64,000 bases of DNA from Paenibacillus illinoisensis NBRC 15959. Its GTDB lineage: Bacteria > Bacillota > Bacilli > Paenibacillales > Paenibacillaceae. Every line of letters starts with the position of its first letter. The first letter of the stretch is position 1. The stretch lies in contig NZ_BIME01000005.1 of assembly GCF_004000925.1 (NCBI RefSeq), forward strand, positions 346,652-410,651. Reading direction: 5' to 3'. The notes below the pieces were generated by a model. The model was not told the origin of the DNA. It was given only the letters and a program-made list of their open reading frames with translations, and did no database searches. This document shows positions 17,773 to 25,409 of this stretch, in pieces. Made by a program: the position numbers and the translations under genes.

Positions 17773-19170
17773 ATGGATACTTTTCTAGTCATTCTGAACG
17801 TAGTGATTATGCTCGTTCTTCTAGGCGTCCTGTATTGGATGCAAAAGAAACATATTTCCTTTACCAAGCGTGTATTCGCGGGTTTGGGAATCGGGGTTGT
17901 GTATGGCGTCATTCTTCAACTGATATACTCGTCTAATTCTGACATTGTTACCAAGTCTGTTGACTGGTTTAATCTTGTCGGTTCAGGATATGTTAAATTG
18001 CTGCAGATGGTCGTGATTCCTCTCATCATGGTTTCCATTATTTCGGCCATCATGAATTTGAAAGGCAAGCAAAACCTCGGCAAAATGAGCTTCTCGATCA
18101 TTGCGATTCTGCTCATTACGACGGCTATTGCGGCAAGTGTAAGTATCGTAACAAGTCTGAGCTTCAACCTGACTTCCATTGAAATTGAAGGCGGGGACAG
18201 AGAGCTCGCGCAGGGGCAGAAGATGGAGGAACGTCTTGTTGATGTACAGGATCAAACGATTCCGCAGCAGGTTCTGGAATTCATTCCTTCCAATCCATTT
18301 GCAGATATGACCGGTGAACGCCGCACATCTACTCTTGCTGTTGTTATCTTCTCGGCATTTATCGGTGTGGCAGTACTTGGACTGGATCGCAAGAAACCAC
18401 AGCAGGCGGAAACGTTCCGAGGCATGGTGAATGCGGTATATGCTGTAGTCATGCGGATCGTAACGCTGGTGCTCAGGCTGACTCCATACGGGATTCTAGC
18501 GCTCATTACGAAAGTAACGGCCACCACGAATCCGGATGAAATCCTGAAACTCATCAAATTCGTCATTGCTTCCTACGTTGCCTTGATTGTGATGTTTATC
18601 ATCCACCTGATTATTATCGCGCTGTTCGGCTTCAATCCGTTGACGTATGTGAAAAAGGTTCTGCCAACCCTGGTATTTGCCTTCACATCCCGTTCAAGTG
18701 CAGCTGCAATCCCGCTTAACGTGGAGACACAGACGAAGAAATTGGGCGTATCCGAAGGTATTGCGAATCTCTCGGCAAGCTTCGGGGCTACCATTGGTCA
18801 AAACGGCTGCGCCGGAATCTATCCGGCCATGCTGGCGGTGATGATTGCTCCTACGGTCGGTATCGACCCGATGAGCTGGGACTTCATCATTACGCTGATC
18901 CTGGTTGTCGTGATCAGTTCATTCGGCGTAGCCGGTGTAGGCGGCGGGGCAACCTTCGCTTCCCTGATCGTATTGTCCACGATGAATCTGCCAGTCGCAC
19001 TCGCAGGCTTGCTGATCTCGGTTGAGCCGCTGATCGACATGGGTCGTACGGCACTGAACGTGAACGATTCAATGACCGCAGGTCTTGTATCCAGTAAAAT
19101 TCTGAAAGAGAATGATCAGGATACCTTCAATGATCAAAGCCGTGATCTGGATTCCGCTGTTCAAGCTTAA
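17773..19170 (+). CDS. tcyP: L-cystine/sodium symporter, TcyP-like (dicarboxylate/amino acid:cation symporter family)
   Basis: A 465-residue transporter of the DAACS family with eight helices and two re-entrant loops. FTSRSSAAAIPLNVETQTKKLGV (first hairpin) and NLSASFGATIGQNGCAGIYPAMLAVMIAP (helix 7) match the TcyP/YhcL cystine symporter branch rather than the glutamate (GltP) branch. An AGGAGG lies 9 bases before ATG 17773; the longer frame from 17746 would include the ribosome site. A terminator follows at 19218. Confidence 0.87.
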   Translation: MDTFLVILNVVIMLVLLGVLYWMQKKHISFTKRVFAGLGIGVVYGVILQLIYSSNSDIVTKSVDWFNLVGSGYVKLLQMVVIPLIMVSIISAIMNLKGKQNLGKMSFSIIAILLITTAIAASVSIVTSLSFNLTSIEIEGGDRELAQGQKMEERLVDVQDQTIPQQVLEFIPSNPFADMTGERRTSTLAVVIFSAFIGVAVLGLDRKKPQQAETFRGMVNAVYAVVMRIVTLVLRLTPYGILALITKVTATTNPDEILKLIKFVIASYVALIVMFIIHLIIIALFGFNPLTYVKKVLPTLVFAFTSRSSAAAIPLNVETQTKKLGVSEGIANLSASFGATIGQNGCAGIYPAMLAVMIAPTVGIDPMSWDFIITLILVVVISSFGVAGVGGGATFASLIVLSTMNLPVALAGLLISVEPLIDMGRTALNVNDSMTAGLVSSKILKENDQDTFNDQSRDLDSAVQA

Positions 19171-19217
19171 TCCGGACTCCATAACTTGGATGGCTTATGC
19201 GCAGCAATAAGTCAAAA

Positions 19218-19256
19218 TTAGCCGTTCTACGGGTTACCCGTAGGGCGGCTTTTTTA
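19218..19256 (+). terminator. intrinsic terminator after tcyP
   Basis: The stem AGCCG-TT-CTACGGG / CCCGTAG-GG-CGGCT with a TTA loop is followed by six T residues. Confidence 0.9.
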
Positions 19257-19336
19257 CATAATCGCAGATTGTCGTTATTTAGTGCTGTTCAATGGATGGG
19301 AAATGTGATAGAGTATTCATGTTTTGGCCCAGGCCA

Positions 19337-19377
19337 GACCGCGGTTCGTAACCATCCCGCGTAATCAAAACTAGGAA
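19337..19377 (+). ncRNA. preQ1-I riboswitch
   Basis: CGCGG at 19340-19344 pairs with CCGCG at 19357-19361, with GGTTC at the loop start and ACC..CC at its end. It is followed by an A-rich tail TAATCAAAACTAGG at 19362-19375. This matches the class I preQ1 aptamer (stem, GGTTC...CC loop, A-rich tail, CTA pairing back into the loop to form the pseudoknot). The AGGAAGG ribosome site overlaps the tail, so ligand binding should block translation of the downstream transporter. Confidence 0.8.
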
Positions 19378-19381
19378 GGCA

Positions 19382-20077
19382 GTGTATGTATTTATGTTTA
19401 ATTTGGGTTGGGGAGCACTTTTTGTTCTCGTAACATATGGTTTTTTCCTATTGTGTTACCGTCTGTTCGGTAAAAAGGGCCTGTATGCCTGGATTGGTGT
19501 GGCTACGGTTATAGCCAATATTCAGGTGACCAAAACGATAGATATTATGGGAATTGTACTGACGCTTGGCAATACGATGTATGTCAGCATGTACCTGACC
19601 AGTGACCTTCTCAATGAGAAGTATGGATCGGGTGAAGCGCGGAAGGCTGTATGGTTCGGATTCTTCACGTTAATCATGACGACGGTACTGATGCAGATGG
19701 TCATCTTCTTCGAACCGGCACCGACGGACTTTGCGCAAGAGTCGATGGAAACCTTGTTTGGTCTGCTGCCACGTCTGGCACTCGGAAGTCTGACAGCGTA
19801 TTTCATCAGCCAGTTCCTGGACGTGCGGCTGTTCAGTATGCTGCGCAAGGTTGCACCTGGACGCAATCAGTTGTGGATTCGTACAAACGGCAGCTCGATC
19901 GTCAGTTCCTTTGTGGATACACTGGTATTCTGCACGATTGCATTTGCGTTTATCTATCCATGGGATGTCTGGCTCGAAATCTTCCTGACAACGTACATTA
20001 TCAAATTCGTGTTGACCGCGGTAGGTACGCCGTTTATATATGCAGCGCGTAATTTTAAAATTAAGGATGAAGTCTAA
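19382..20077 (+). CDS. queuosine precursor transporter (YhhQ/DUF165 family)
   Basis: A 231-residue protein with about six membrane helices. The family core is GNTMYVSMYLTSDLLNEKYGSGEARKAVWFGF and SLTAYFISQFLDVRLFSMLRK...NGSSIVSSFVDTLVFCTIAF. YhhQ proteins import queuosine precursors, and the preQ1 aptamer directly upstream supports that. The start is uncertain: GTG 19382 follows AGGA by 5 bases, while ATG 19394 is 14 bases from the nearest ribosome site; the ATG at 19386 is out of frame. Ends before a terminator. Confidence 0.88.
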   Translation: MYVFMFNLGWGALFVLVTYGFFLLCYRLFGKKGLYAWIGVATVIANIQVTKTIDIMGIVLTLGNTMYVSMYLTSDLLNEKYGSGEARKAVWFGFFTLIMTTVLMQMVIFFEPAPTDFAQESMETLFGLLPRLALGSLTAYFISQFLDVRLFSMLRKVAPGRNQLWIRTNGSSIVSSFVDTLVFCTIAFAFIYPWDVWLEIFLTTYIIKFVLTAVGTPFIYAARNFKIKDEV

Positions 20078-20145
20078 TCCGATCTCGTCTACATCCATAT
20101 TCATTCGAGTATGGTTGTTAGCAACGTAACAAGTCTTATAACGAG

Positions 20146-20190
20146 AATAACCCGCAAGCCATATGGATATGGTTTCGCGGGTTATTTTTA
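20146..20190. terminator. bidirectional terminator between convergent genes
   Basis: AATAACCCGC...GCGGGTTATT with an inner CCAT-ATGG hairpin, flanked by A residues on one side and T residues on the other. It serves the transporter gene and the convergent peptidase gene. Confidence 0.85.
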
Positions 20191-20207
20191 ATTGCATATC
20201 TTAGAGG

Positions 20208-21296
20208 TTAGTCTGTCAGGATCTGCAGTTCTTTTGGATAGGAAGTCAGCACTTCAACTCCGGTATCTGTGACAAGAACATCGTCCTCAATTCGTACTCC
20301 GCCTGCAGGGGTATAGATGCCTGGTTCAATCGTGAATACGGTGCCTTCCTGCAGAAGATCCATATTCTGTCCATGCAGGGAAGGATACTCGTGCACATCA
20401 ATTCCCAGACCGTGTCCAACACGGTGCATAAATCGTTCGCCGTATCCGGCATCTTCCGTCACCTGACGTGCTGCACGGTCGATATCGGCACAGGCCACGC
20501 CTGGCTTAACTGCAAGAATGGCAGCTTCGTTTGCGGCAAGCACGGTATTGTAGATGGTTTTCAGTTCAGGAGAAATGTCACCAAAAGCAAATGTACGCGT
20601 AATATCAGATGCATACCCTGCAGCGTATACGCCCATATCAAACATCAGCAAGTCGCCATGCTGCAGCTTGCGTTCACCCGGTGTACCATGCGGCAGACCT
20701 GTCTTGGGTCCGGTAAGCACCATGGTATCGAAGGAGGGACCATCTGCACCCAGTTTCTTCATCTGATATTCCATTTCAGCGACCAGTTCAATCTCAGTTA
20801 CGCCTGAGCGTACATGGGACAGTCCCAGGCGCAGGGTTTCTTCAATAAGATGAATGGCATGACGGATGCGGGCAACTTCGTCCGGTGTCTTCTTGACGCG
20901 CAGTGTACGGAGCAGAGGACCGACATCCTCGAACTTGACTGCACCAAGGGCAGCGGTCAGCTGCTCGTAACGCGCAACGGTGACGTATTCTTTTTCAAGG
21001 CCCATCCGGCCGAGGCGTCCCTGATAACGTTCGAATAATGCATAGGGATTATCGGTATCGGTATGAGTTGCGATATGGGTTACCGAGGAGGCAGCTGCAG
21101 CAGCTTCAGCGTCCAGGGCAGGCACAATCAGTAAAGGTTCCTCGCCACGGGCGAGAACAAGACCGAGAAAACGTTCATGCGGGTTGCTTGCAAAACCAGT
21201 TAAATAGTAGATATGTTTCGGATCTGTAATCAGCATGGCGTCCAATCCTTGTGCAGACAGATCAGCTTCCAGACGGGATAAAGGGCTTTGGTTCAT
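20208..21296 (-). CDS. Xaa-Pro aminopeptidase (M24 family)
   Basis: A 362-residue cytosolic metallopeptidase that removes the N-terminal residue before proline. The N-terminal creatinase-like domain covers about 1-125 and the M24 pita-bread domain the rest. Metal ligands are visible: D in MFDMGVYAAG and DITRTFAFG, H in HRVGHGLGIDVHEYPS, E in FTIEPGIYTPAGG and E in VRIEDDVLVT. The start ATG at 21296 is followed by NQSPLSRLEADLSAQGLDAMLITDPKHIYYLTG, as in the YqhT/YkvY subgroup. Confidence 0.92.
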   Translation of the reverse strand: MNQSPLSRLEADLSAQGLDAMLITDPKHIYYLTGFASNPHERFLGLVLARGEEPLLIVPALDAEAAAAASSVTHIATHTDTDNPYALFERYQGRLGRMGLEKEYVTVARYEQLTAALGAVKFEDVGPLLRTLRVKKTPDEVARIRHAIHLIEETLRLGLSHVRSGVTEIELVAEMEYQMKKLGADGPSFDTMVLTGPKTGLPHGTPGERKLQHGDLLMFDMGVYAAGYASDITRTFAFGDISPELKTIYNTVLAANEAAILAVKPGVACADIDRAARQVTEDAGYGERFMHRVGHGLGIDVHEYPSLHGQNMDLLQEGTVFTIEPGIYTPAGGVRIEDDVLVTDTGVEVLTSYPKELQILTD

Positions 21297-21470
21297 ATGT
21301 GTATAGCTCCACCTTTCAGTTCTTTCTATCCTTCTATTATAGAAGAATAATGAAAAATGCCAAAGGGGAGTGACTGAAGGGCCTTATTTATTATGGTCAA
21401 TTTTCCGTTTAGGCGAACAGAGAGAGGGGTAAATACAGGGCGAAACGACGTTGAGGATGGTTGACTGCTA

Positions 21471-21558
21471 ACGGTACAAATAACGGTACAAATACAGATA
21501 CCGGTAGAGATACCGATTGAGGACAGAGATAGAGGATAGTGATAGAGGACAGATACGG
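21471..21558 (+). repeat. degenerate short tandem repeats in a leader
   Basis: This stretch is built of overlapping short motifs: ACGGTACAAATA twice in a row, then AGATACCG twice, then AGGACAGAGATAG, AGGATAGTGATAG and AGGACAGATACGG. It lies about 80-165 bases upstream of the sugar dehydrogenase start and encodes nothing recognisable. Confidence 0.55.
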
Positions 21559-21634
21559 AGAATAAATATCCTTGAACATATCGCAGCAGCATTTGGTAGA
21601 TTCGAACTACACTAATTCAATAGAAGGAGATGAG

Positions 21635-22843
21635 ATGATGAATAACCGAGTAAGTGTTCCACTATACGCTTCGCTGTTAAGTATGGCCCTGCTGACGGCC
21701 TGTGCTTCAGGCGATCCTTCCACAGAATCGCAGCAGGTGTCTCAAGGTCAAGGCACAGGTCAGGGAGAGACAGCAAATGGAGGCAATGACAAGGCGAGTA
21801 CCGGGGAAGAAGGAACACAGGAGAATACGGTTATCCCATATCAGGCTTCGGTCCTGGCCACTGGACTAAACGCACCATGGGAATTGGTAAGCGTGCCAGA
21901 CGGACGAATGTTTGTTACGGAGCGTCCTGGAACGATACGGGTCATTAAGGATGGAGAATTGCAAACCGAACCACTTATTGCGTTTGAGGCTCCGTTCAAT
22001 GAAGAGGGAGAAGGGGGCTTGCTCGGTCTGGCTGCAGATCCGGACTTTGAGAATAACGGTTATCTCTACGCCTACCATTCCTACCTTGAAGGGGACGAGA
22101 TCGCAAATCGGGTATTGCGCTTGAAGGTGAATGGAGATCAAGCCGTGATCGACAAGGAACTGCTGGGTAACATCCCTGGCGGGGCCAATCATAATGGAGG
22201 CCGCATTAAGATTGGTCCGGACAACATGCTCTACATTACAACCGGTGAACGTTATGAACCGGAACTCGCACAGGACCAGAACAGCTTGGGTGGCAAAATA
22301 TTGCGGATTGGTCTCGACGGATCGATCCCTGCAGATAACCCGTGGCCGAATTCCCCTGTATACAGCATGGGACACCGCAATGCCCAGGGTCTTGCATGGA
22401 ATCCGGATAATAAGTACCTCTATGCTACCGAGCACGGTCAGCGTAACTACGATGAGATTAACCGGATTGAAGCAGGGGAGAACTATGGCTGGCCTGAAGT
22501 TGAAGGCGATGAGGATGACAATGGTACCTACCGGGCTCCGCTCACTCATAGTGGTGACGATACATGGGCACCATCGGGTATTGCTTTTATAGAGGAAGGA
22601 CCGTGGGCGGGTTCACTGCTTGCGGCTAACCTGAGAGGCGAGCAATTGCTGCATATTACCCTGTCCGAGGATGGTACACAAGTGGAGAAGGTGGAGCCCA
22701 TTTTTGAAGATGAGTGGGGACGCATTCGTAACGTGACTGCCGGAGAAGACGGGAAGTTGTACATTCTGACGAACAATCGGGACGGAAGAGGAACTTCGAG
22801 GGATGGGGACGACCACATCATTGTACTAACACCGGAGAATTGA
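21635..22843 (+). CDS. PQQ-dependent sugar dehydrogenase family lipoprotein
   Basis: A 402-residue protein. MMNNRVSVPLYASLLSMALL ends in the lipobox LLTAC, giving a membrane-anchored lipoprotein; a linker rich in G, Q and E (residues 25-60) precedes a six-bladed beta-propeller of the soluble glucose dehydrogenase (Asd/YliI) type: VLATGLNAPWELVSVPDGRMFVTERPG, GANHNGGRIKIGPDNMLYITTGE, MGHRNAQGLAWNP, EINRIEAGENYGWPEVEG. It should oxidise aldose sugars if PQQ is available; no PQQ synthesis genes are in view. The ribosome site GAAGGAG fits ATG 21635 or 21638. Confidence 0.85.
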   Translation: MMNNRVSVPLYASLLSMALLTACASGDPSTESQQVSQGQGTGQGETANGGNDKASTGEEGTQENTVIPYQASVLATGLNAPWELVSVPDGRMFVTERPGTIRVIKDGELQTEPLIAFEAPFNEEGEGGLLGLAADPDFENNGYLYAYHSYLEGDEIANRVLRLKVNGDQAVIDKELLGNIPGGANHNGGRIKIGPDNMLYITTGERYEPELAQDQNSLGGKILRIGLDGSIPADNPWPNSPVYSMGHRNAQGLAWNPDNKYLYATEHGQRNYDEINRIEAGENYGWPEVEGDEDDNGTYRAPLTHSGDDTWAPSGIAFIEEGPWAGSLLAANLRGEQLLHITLSEDGTQVEKVEPIFEDEWGRIRNVTAGEDGKLYILTNNRDGRGTSRDGDDHIIVLTPEN

Positions 22844-22849
22844 GCTCCT

Positions 22850-22971
22850 GAATCCGGGTTCCATTACTAGTATCGGAGCTCAAGCATGCTTCTAATAGAA
22901 CCCGGTTCCTGTTCGTTAAAATAGAAAAAGGGGCGTCCCGCCAAGTTCATGACTTTGGGACAGCCCCTTGA
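22850..22971. terminator. two hairpins between convergent genes
   Basis: CCGGGTTC near 22855 pairs with GAACCCGG near 22900, and AAGGGGC-GTCCC at about 22930 pairs with GGGAC-GCCCCTT at about 22971. The second, read on the minus strand, is followed by TTTTTC and ends the MBL-hydrolase transcript. Confidence 0.6.
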
Positions 22972-23013
22972 TTGCTTTATATATGGAAGCACATAGCAGA
23001 TGGATACTGCCAA

Positions 23014-23760
23014 TTAATCCGTGCTTTCTGCAAGTTTGGCGATATGCGCGCTTGGTTCATTTGTGTATTCGCCGCCATGGTAACAGAGCACTTTGTTCAG
23101 TTTCAGGCCGGTCAGTCTTTTCAAACTTCTCAGCGCTTCAGGCATGTCCGGTGTTGCAGGCGGTGCAGGTCCGACCAGTTCATCATCCACAACACGCAGT
23201 TCGTCGGCAGCCAGCAGGAATTCCGATTCACGGAAGTACAGGCAGATATGCCCCGGGGTATGTCCAGGTGTATGGATGACCTGAATTCCGCCTTGAAGCG
23301 GCAGCATGTCCCCATCTTCCAATACTCTGCTGATCTCGATCTCAGGCAGCTGGGAGAGAAGCTGATCGGCCTGGGCAAGCACAGGTGCGGGAAGCATGGC
23401 TCTACGTTCAGGTGTGAACTTGATCAACGGCTTTTCACCTTTAATATAGGGAACCTCATCTGCATGTGCCCAGACCTCAAGTCCGGGTATTGCATCCAGA
23501 AGAGCACCCAGATTACCGATATGGTCAATGTCCTGATGTGTCAAAATGATGCGTTTGACATCAGCCAGCTGTACGCCTTCCTGCTCCAGTGCAGACTCTA
23601 GACCTGCGAATTGGCCGATCATGCCGGTGTCCACGAGGGTGATGCCGTCCTCATCGCGCAGCATGACGGGGTAAATCGGGTTGTCTCCCGAAGGCGTGGG
23701 TATGCTGAGATGCAGCACGGTAAAATCTGTCTTTTGATTAGTCATAGGTATCCGGATCAA
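23014..23760 (-). CDS. MBL-fold metallohydrolase
   Basis: A 248-residue metallo-beta-lactamase-fold hydrolase of the glyoxalase II-like group. The zinc motif is RIILTHQDIDHIGN; further ligands are in VIHTPGHTPGHICLYF and the late LCYHGGEY. The start is decided by the ribosome site: AAAGGAGGTG stands about 10 bases before a TTG at 23760, while the nearer-looking ATG five codons in would be 25 bases away. The substrate is unknown. The gene follows a HEPN-like protein gene on the same strand by 38 bases and may be cotranscribed. Confidence 0.87.
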   Translation of the reverse strand: MIRIPMTNQKTDFTVLHLSIPTPSGDNPIYPVMLRDEDGITLVDTGMIGQFAGLESALEQEGVQLADVKRIILTHQDIDHIGNLGALLDAIPGLEVWAHADEVPYIKGEKPLIKFTPERRAMLPAPVLAQADQLLSQLPEIEISRVLEDGDMLPLQGGIQVIHTPGHTPGHICLYFRESEFLLAADELRVVDDELVGPAPPATPDMPEALRSLKRLTGLKLNKVLCYHGGEYTNEPSAHIAKLAESTD

Positions 23761-23798
23761 GTCCGGTCCACCTCCTTTTTGGATGTTATAGTTTGCGT

Positions 23799-24296
23799 TT
23801 ATTCTGGACGAAGATATTTTAAGTGTTTTCTGTACTTCTGGATCGTATCCAGCATCGCTTCAAAGGTTTGTTCAGCCTGCATGCCTTCCTTGACGATGGA
23901 GTCAAAGGAGAAGTTCTCATGAATGAGCTTGTTCCTCGCTTGGAAGACCTGACTAAGAGCCTGTTCCATGTTTTCTTTCCCAGGTTTCAGGGCGATCTGT
24001 TGTTTATTTAATTCGGCCTGTATGATCTCCATATTGGACCGTGCACGGTAAGCAGGAGTTTTCATCAGCTCGGTCGAATTAAACTTTTTTTGATAGATGC
24101 TCTGATATAGCTGTTTTAACATGTGTTCAAGAATGGAGCAGCATTCAATGACAAGGGATGCATATCTTCGATGTTTACGTTGATCCCATTGCGGTGAATC
24201 GAGTTCCTGTCCCATATGATGATACTCTTGTTCCAGAACTGCGATTTCAAGCTTTGCTTCTTTTTTGATTTTTTTAAAATCGTCTTTGGTCAGCAT
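23799..24296 (-). CDS. HEPN-like helical protein of unknown function
   Basis: A 165-residue, entirely helical and charged protein. It starts MLTKDDFKKIKKEAKLEIAVLEQEY, after GGGAGG 6 bases upstream of ATG 24296; a longer frame to 24335 lacks a ribosome site. A RASLVIECCSILEHMLKQLYQ-type helix is followed late by VFQARNKLIHENFSFDS. RNKLIH fits the R-x4-6-H motif of HEPN domains, where arginine, the polar residue and histidine can form an RNase site. No minimal nucleotidyltransferase partner is adjacent. The family call rests on this motif and the helical pattern only. Confidence 0.5.
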   Translation of the reverse strand: MLTKDDFKKIKKEAKLEIAVLEQEYHHMGQELDSPQWDQRKHRRYASLVIECCSILEHMLKQLYQSIYQKKFNSTELMKTPAYRARSNMEIIQAELNKQQIALKPGKENMEQALSQVFQARNKLIHENFSFDSIVKEGMQAEQTFEAMLDTIQKYRKHLKYLRPE

Positions 24297-24433
24297 ACCT
24301 GTCCTCCCATGGAAACCAAGATGTGATAACTTCATTATCTCATATTGTTACTCGGAGTGCCTCTTTTCCGTGGGAGGCAGGATTCTATCCGTTCATCCAA
24401 TCATTGAACCCCGGTTCAGAAGGGAATTATTCG

Positions 24434-25297
24434 ATGTCCATGAAAACAGCCATTGTAACCGGAGCAAATTCCGGCATGGGGCTAGCAACCACCATTCAAC
24501 TTGCAAAGCAAGGCTATAGGGTGATTATGGCCTGCCGCAGCGAGAAGCGCGGACAGCAGGCTCTGCAAGAGGCCTTGCGTGAGTCAGGCTCTACTGCGAT
24601 TGAGCTAATCCTGTGTGATTTGGGTTCCACCCAGAGCATCCGCCATTTTGCCCGCTCCTTCCGCGAACGCTACAGTACGCTTGACGTTTTGGTGAATAAC
24701 GCCGGCGTGGTCATGCTGAAAAGACAGGAGACCTCGGATGGTTTTGAGCAGAGCATCGGCATTAACCATCTGGGACATTTTCTGCTCACATTGCTCTTGA
24801 TCCAGCCTTTGCAGGCTGCAGAGCAGGGACGAGTCGTGAATGTTTCTTCCGGTGCGTACAAAGCAGGCAAGATTCACTTCGACGATCCGCATCTGCTGAA
24901 GGGCTATAACCCGATTAAGAGCTATGCCCAGTCCAAGCTGGCCAACGTACTGTTCACCCGTGCGCTGTCCCGCAAAGTGGCGAATAGCCGAGTCACGGTG
25001 AATTGTCTGCATCCGGGTGCAGTTGGAACAAGCATCGGCGTGGATCGTAATACCGGTTTTGGTACACGTATCATGGCCTTTATCGGCAAGCTTCCCTTTT
25101 TCCTGTCTCCCGAGGAGGGGGCACAAACGGCGATTTATTTGGCCACCAGCCCGGAAGTAGCAGAAATTACAGGACGCTACTTCTATCAAAAGAAAGAGCA
25201 GAAGCTCAAAGCACATGCCGTCGATGATGCTGTGACTGAACGTTTCTGGACATGGAGCGAACAGCAGGTCGGGCTGAAGCCTAATGAAAAATGGTGA
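24434..25297 (+). CDS. SDR family oxidoreductase (retinol dehydrogenase-like)
   Basis: A 287-residue short-chain dehydrogenase: nucleotide motif TGANSGMGLATTIQLAKQG, VLVNNAGVV, catalytic serine in VVNVSSGAYKAG and YAQSKLAN with the Tyr-x3-Lys pair, then HPGAVGTSIG. It resembles the broad retinol dehydrogenase/WW-domain-type SDRs with NADP preference (CRSEKRG after the second strand). AAGGGA lies 8 bases before ATG 24434; the frame is open upstream to 24323 without a ribosome site. The substrate is unknown. Confidence 0.88.
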   Translation: MSMKTAIVTGANSGMGLATTIQLAKQGYRVIMACRSEKRGQQALQEALRESGSTAIELILCDLGSTQSIRHFARSFRERYSTLDVLVNNAGVVMLKRQETSDGFEQSIGINHLGHFLLTLLLIQPLQAAEQGRVVNVSSGAYKAGKIHFDDPHLLKGYNPIKSYAQSKLANVLFTRALSRKVANSRVTVNCLHPGAVGTSIGVDRNTGFGTRIMAFIGKLPFFLSPEEGAQTAIYLATSPEVAEITGRYFYQKKEQKLKAHAVDDAVTERFWTWSEQQVGLKPNEKW

Positions 25298-25409
25298 TGA
25301 GTCCAAGCTGAGGTGCAGAACCGGTTCTTCATCTCAGTAAATGATCAAAGGTGATCATAGTACACTCATCTGTTTATATCATCTGCGTTAACTCGCTATG
25401 ATAGACATT

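Noticed and set aside
25309..25338. Palindrome CTGAG...AGAACCGGTTCT...CTCAG after the SDR gene
   Set aside because: Symmetric but without a T run or a neighbouring promoter; it may be a weak terminator and was not listed as a feature.
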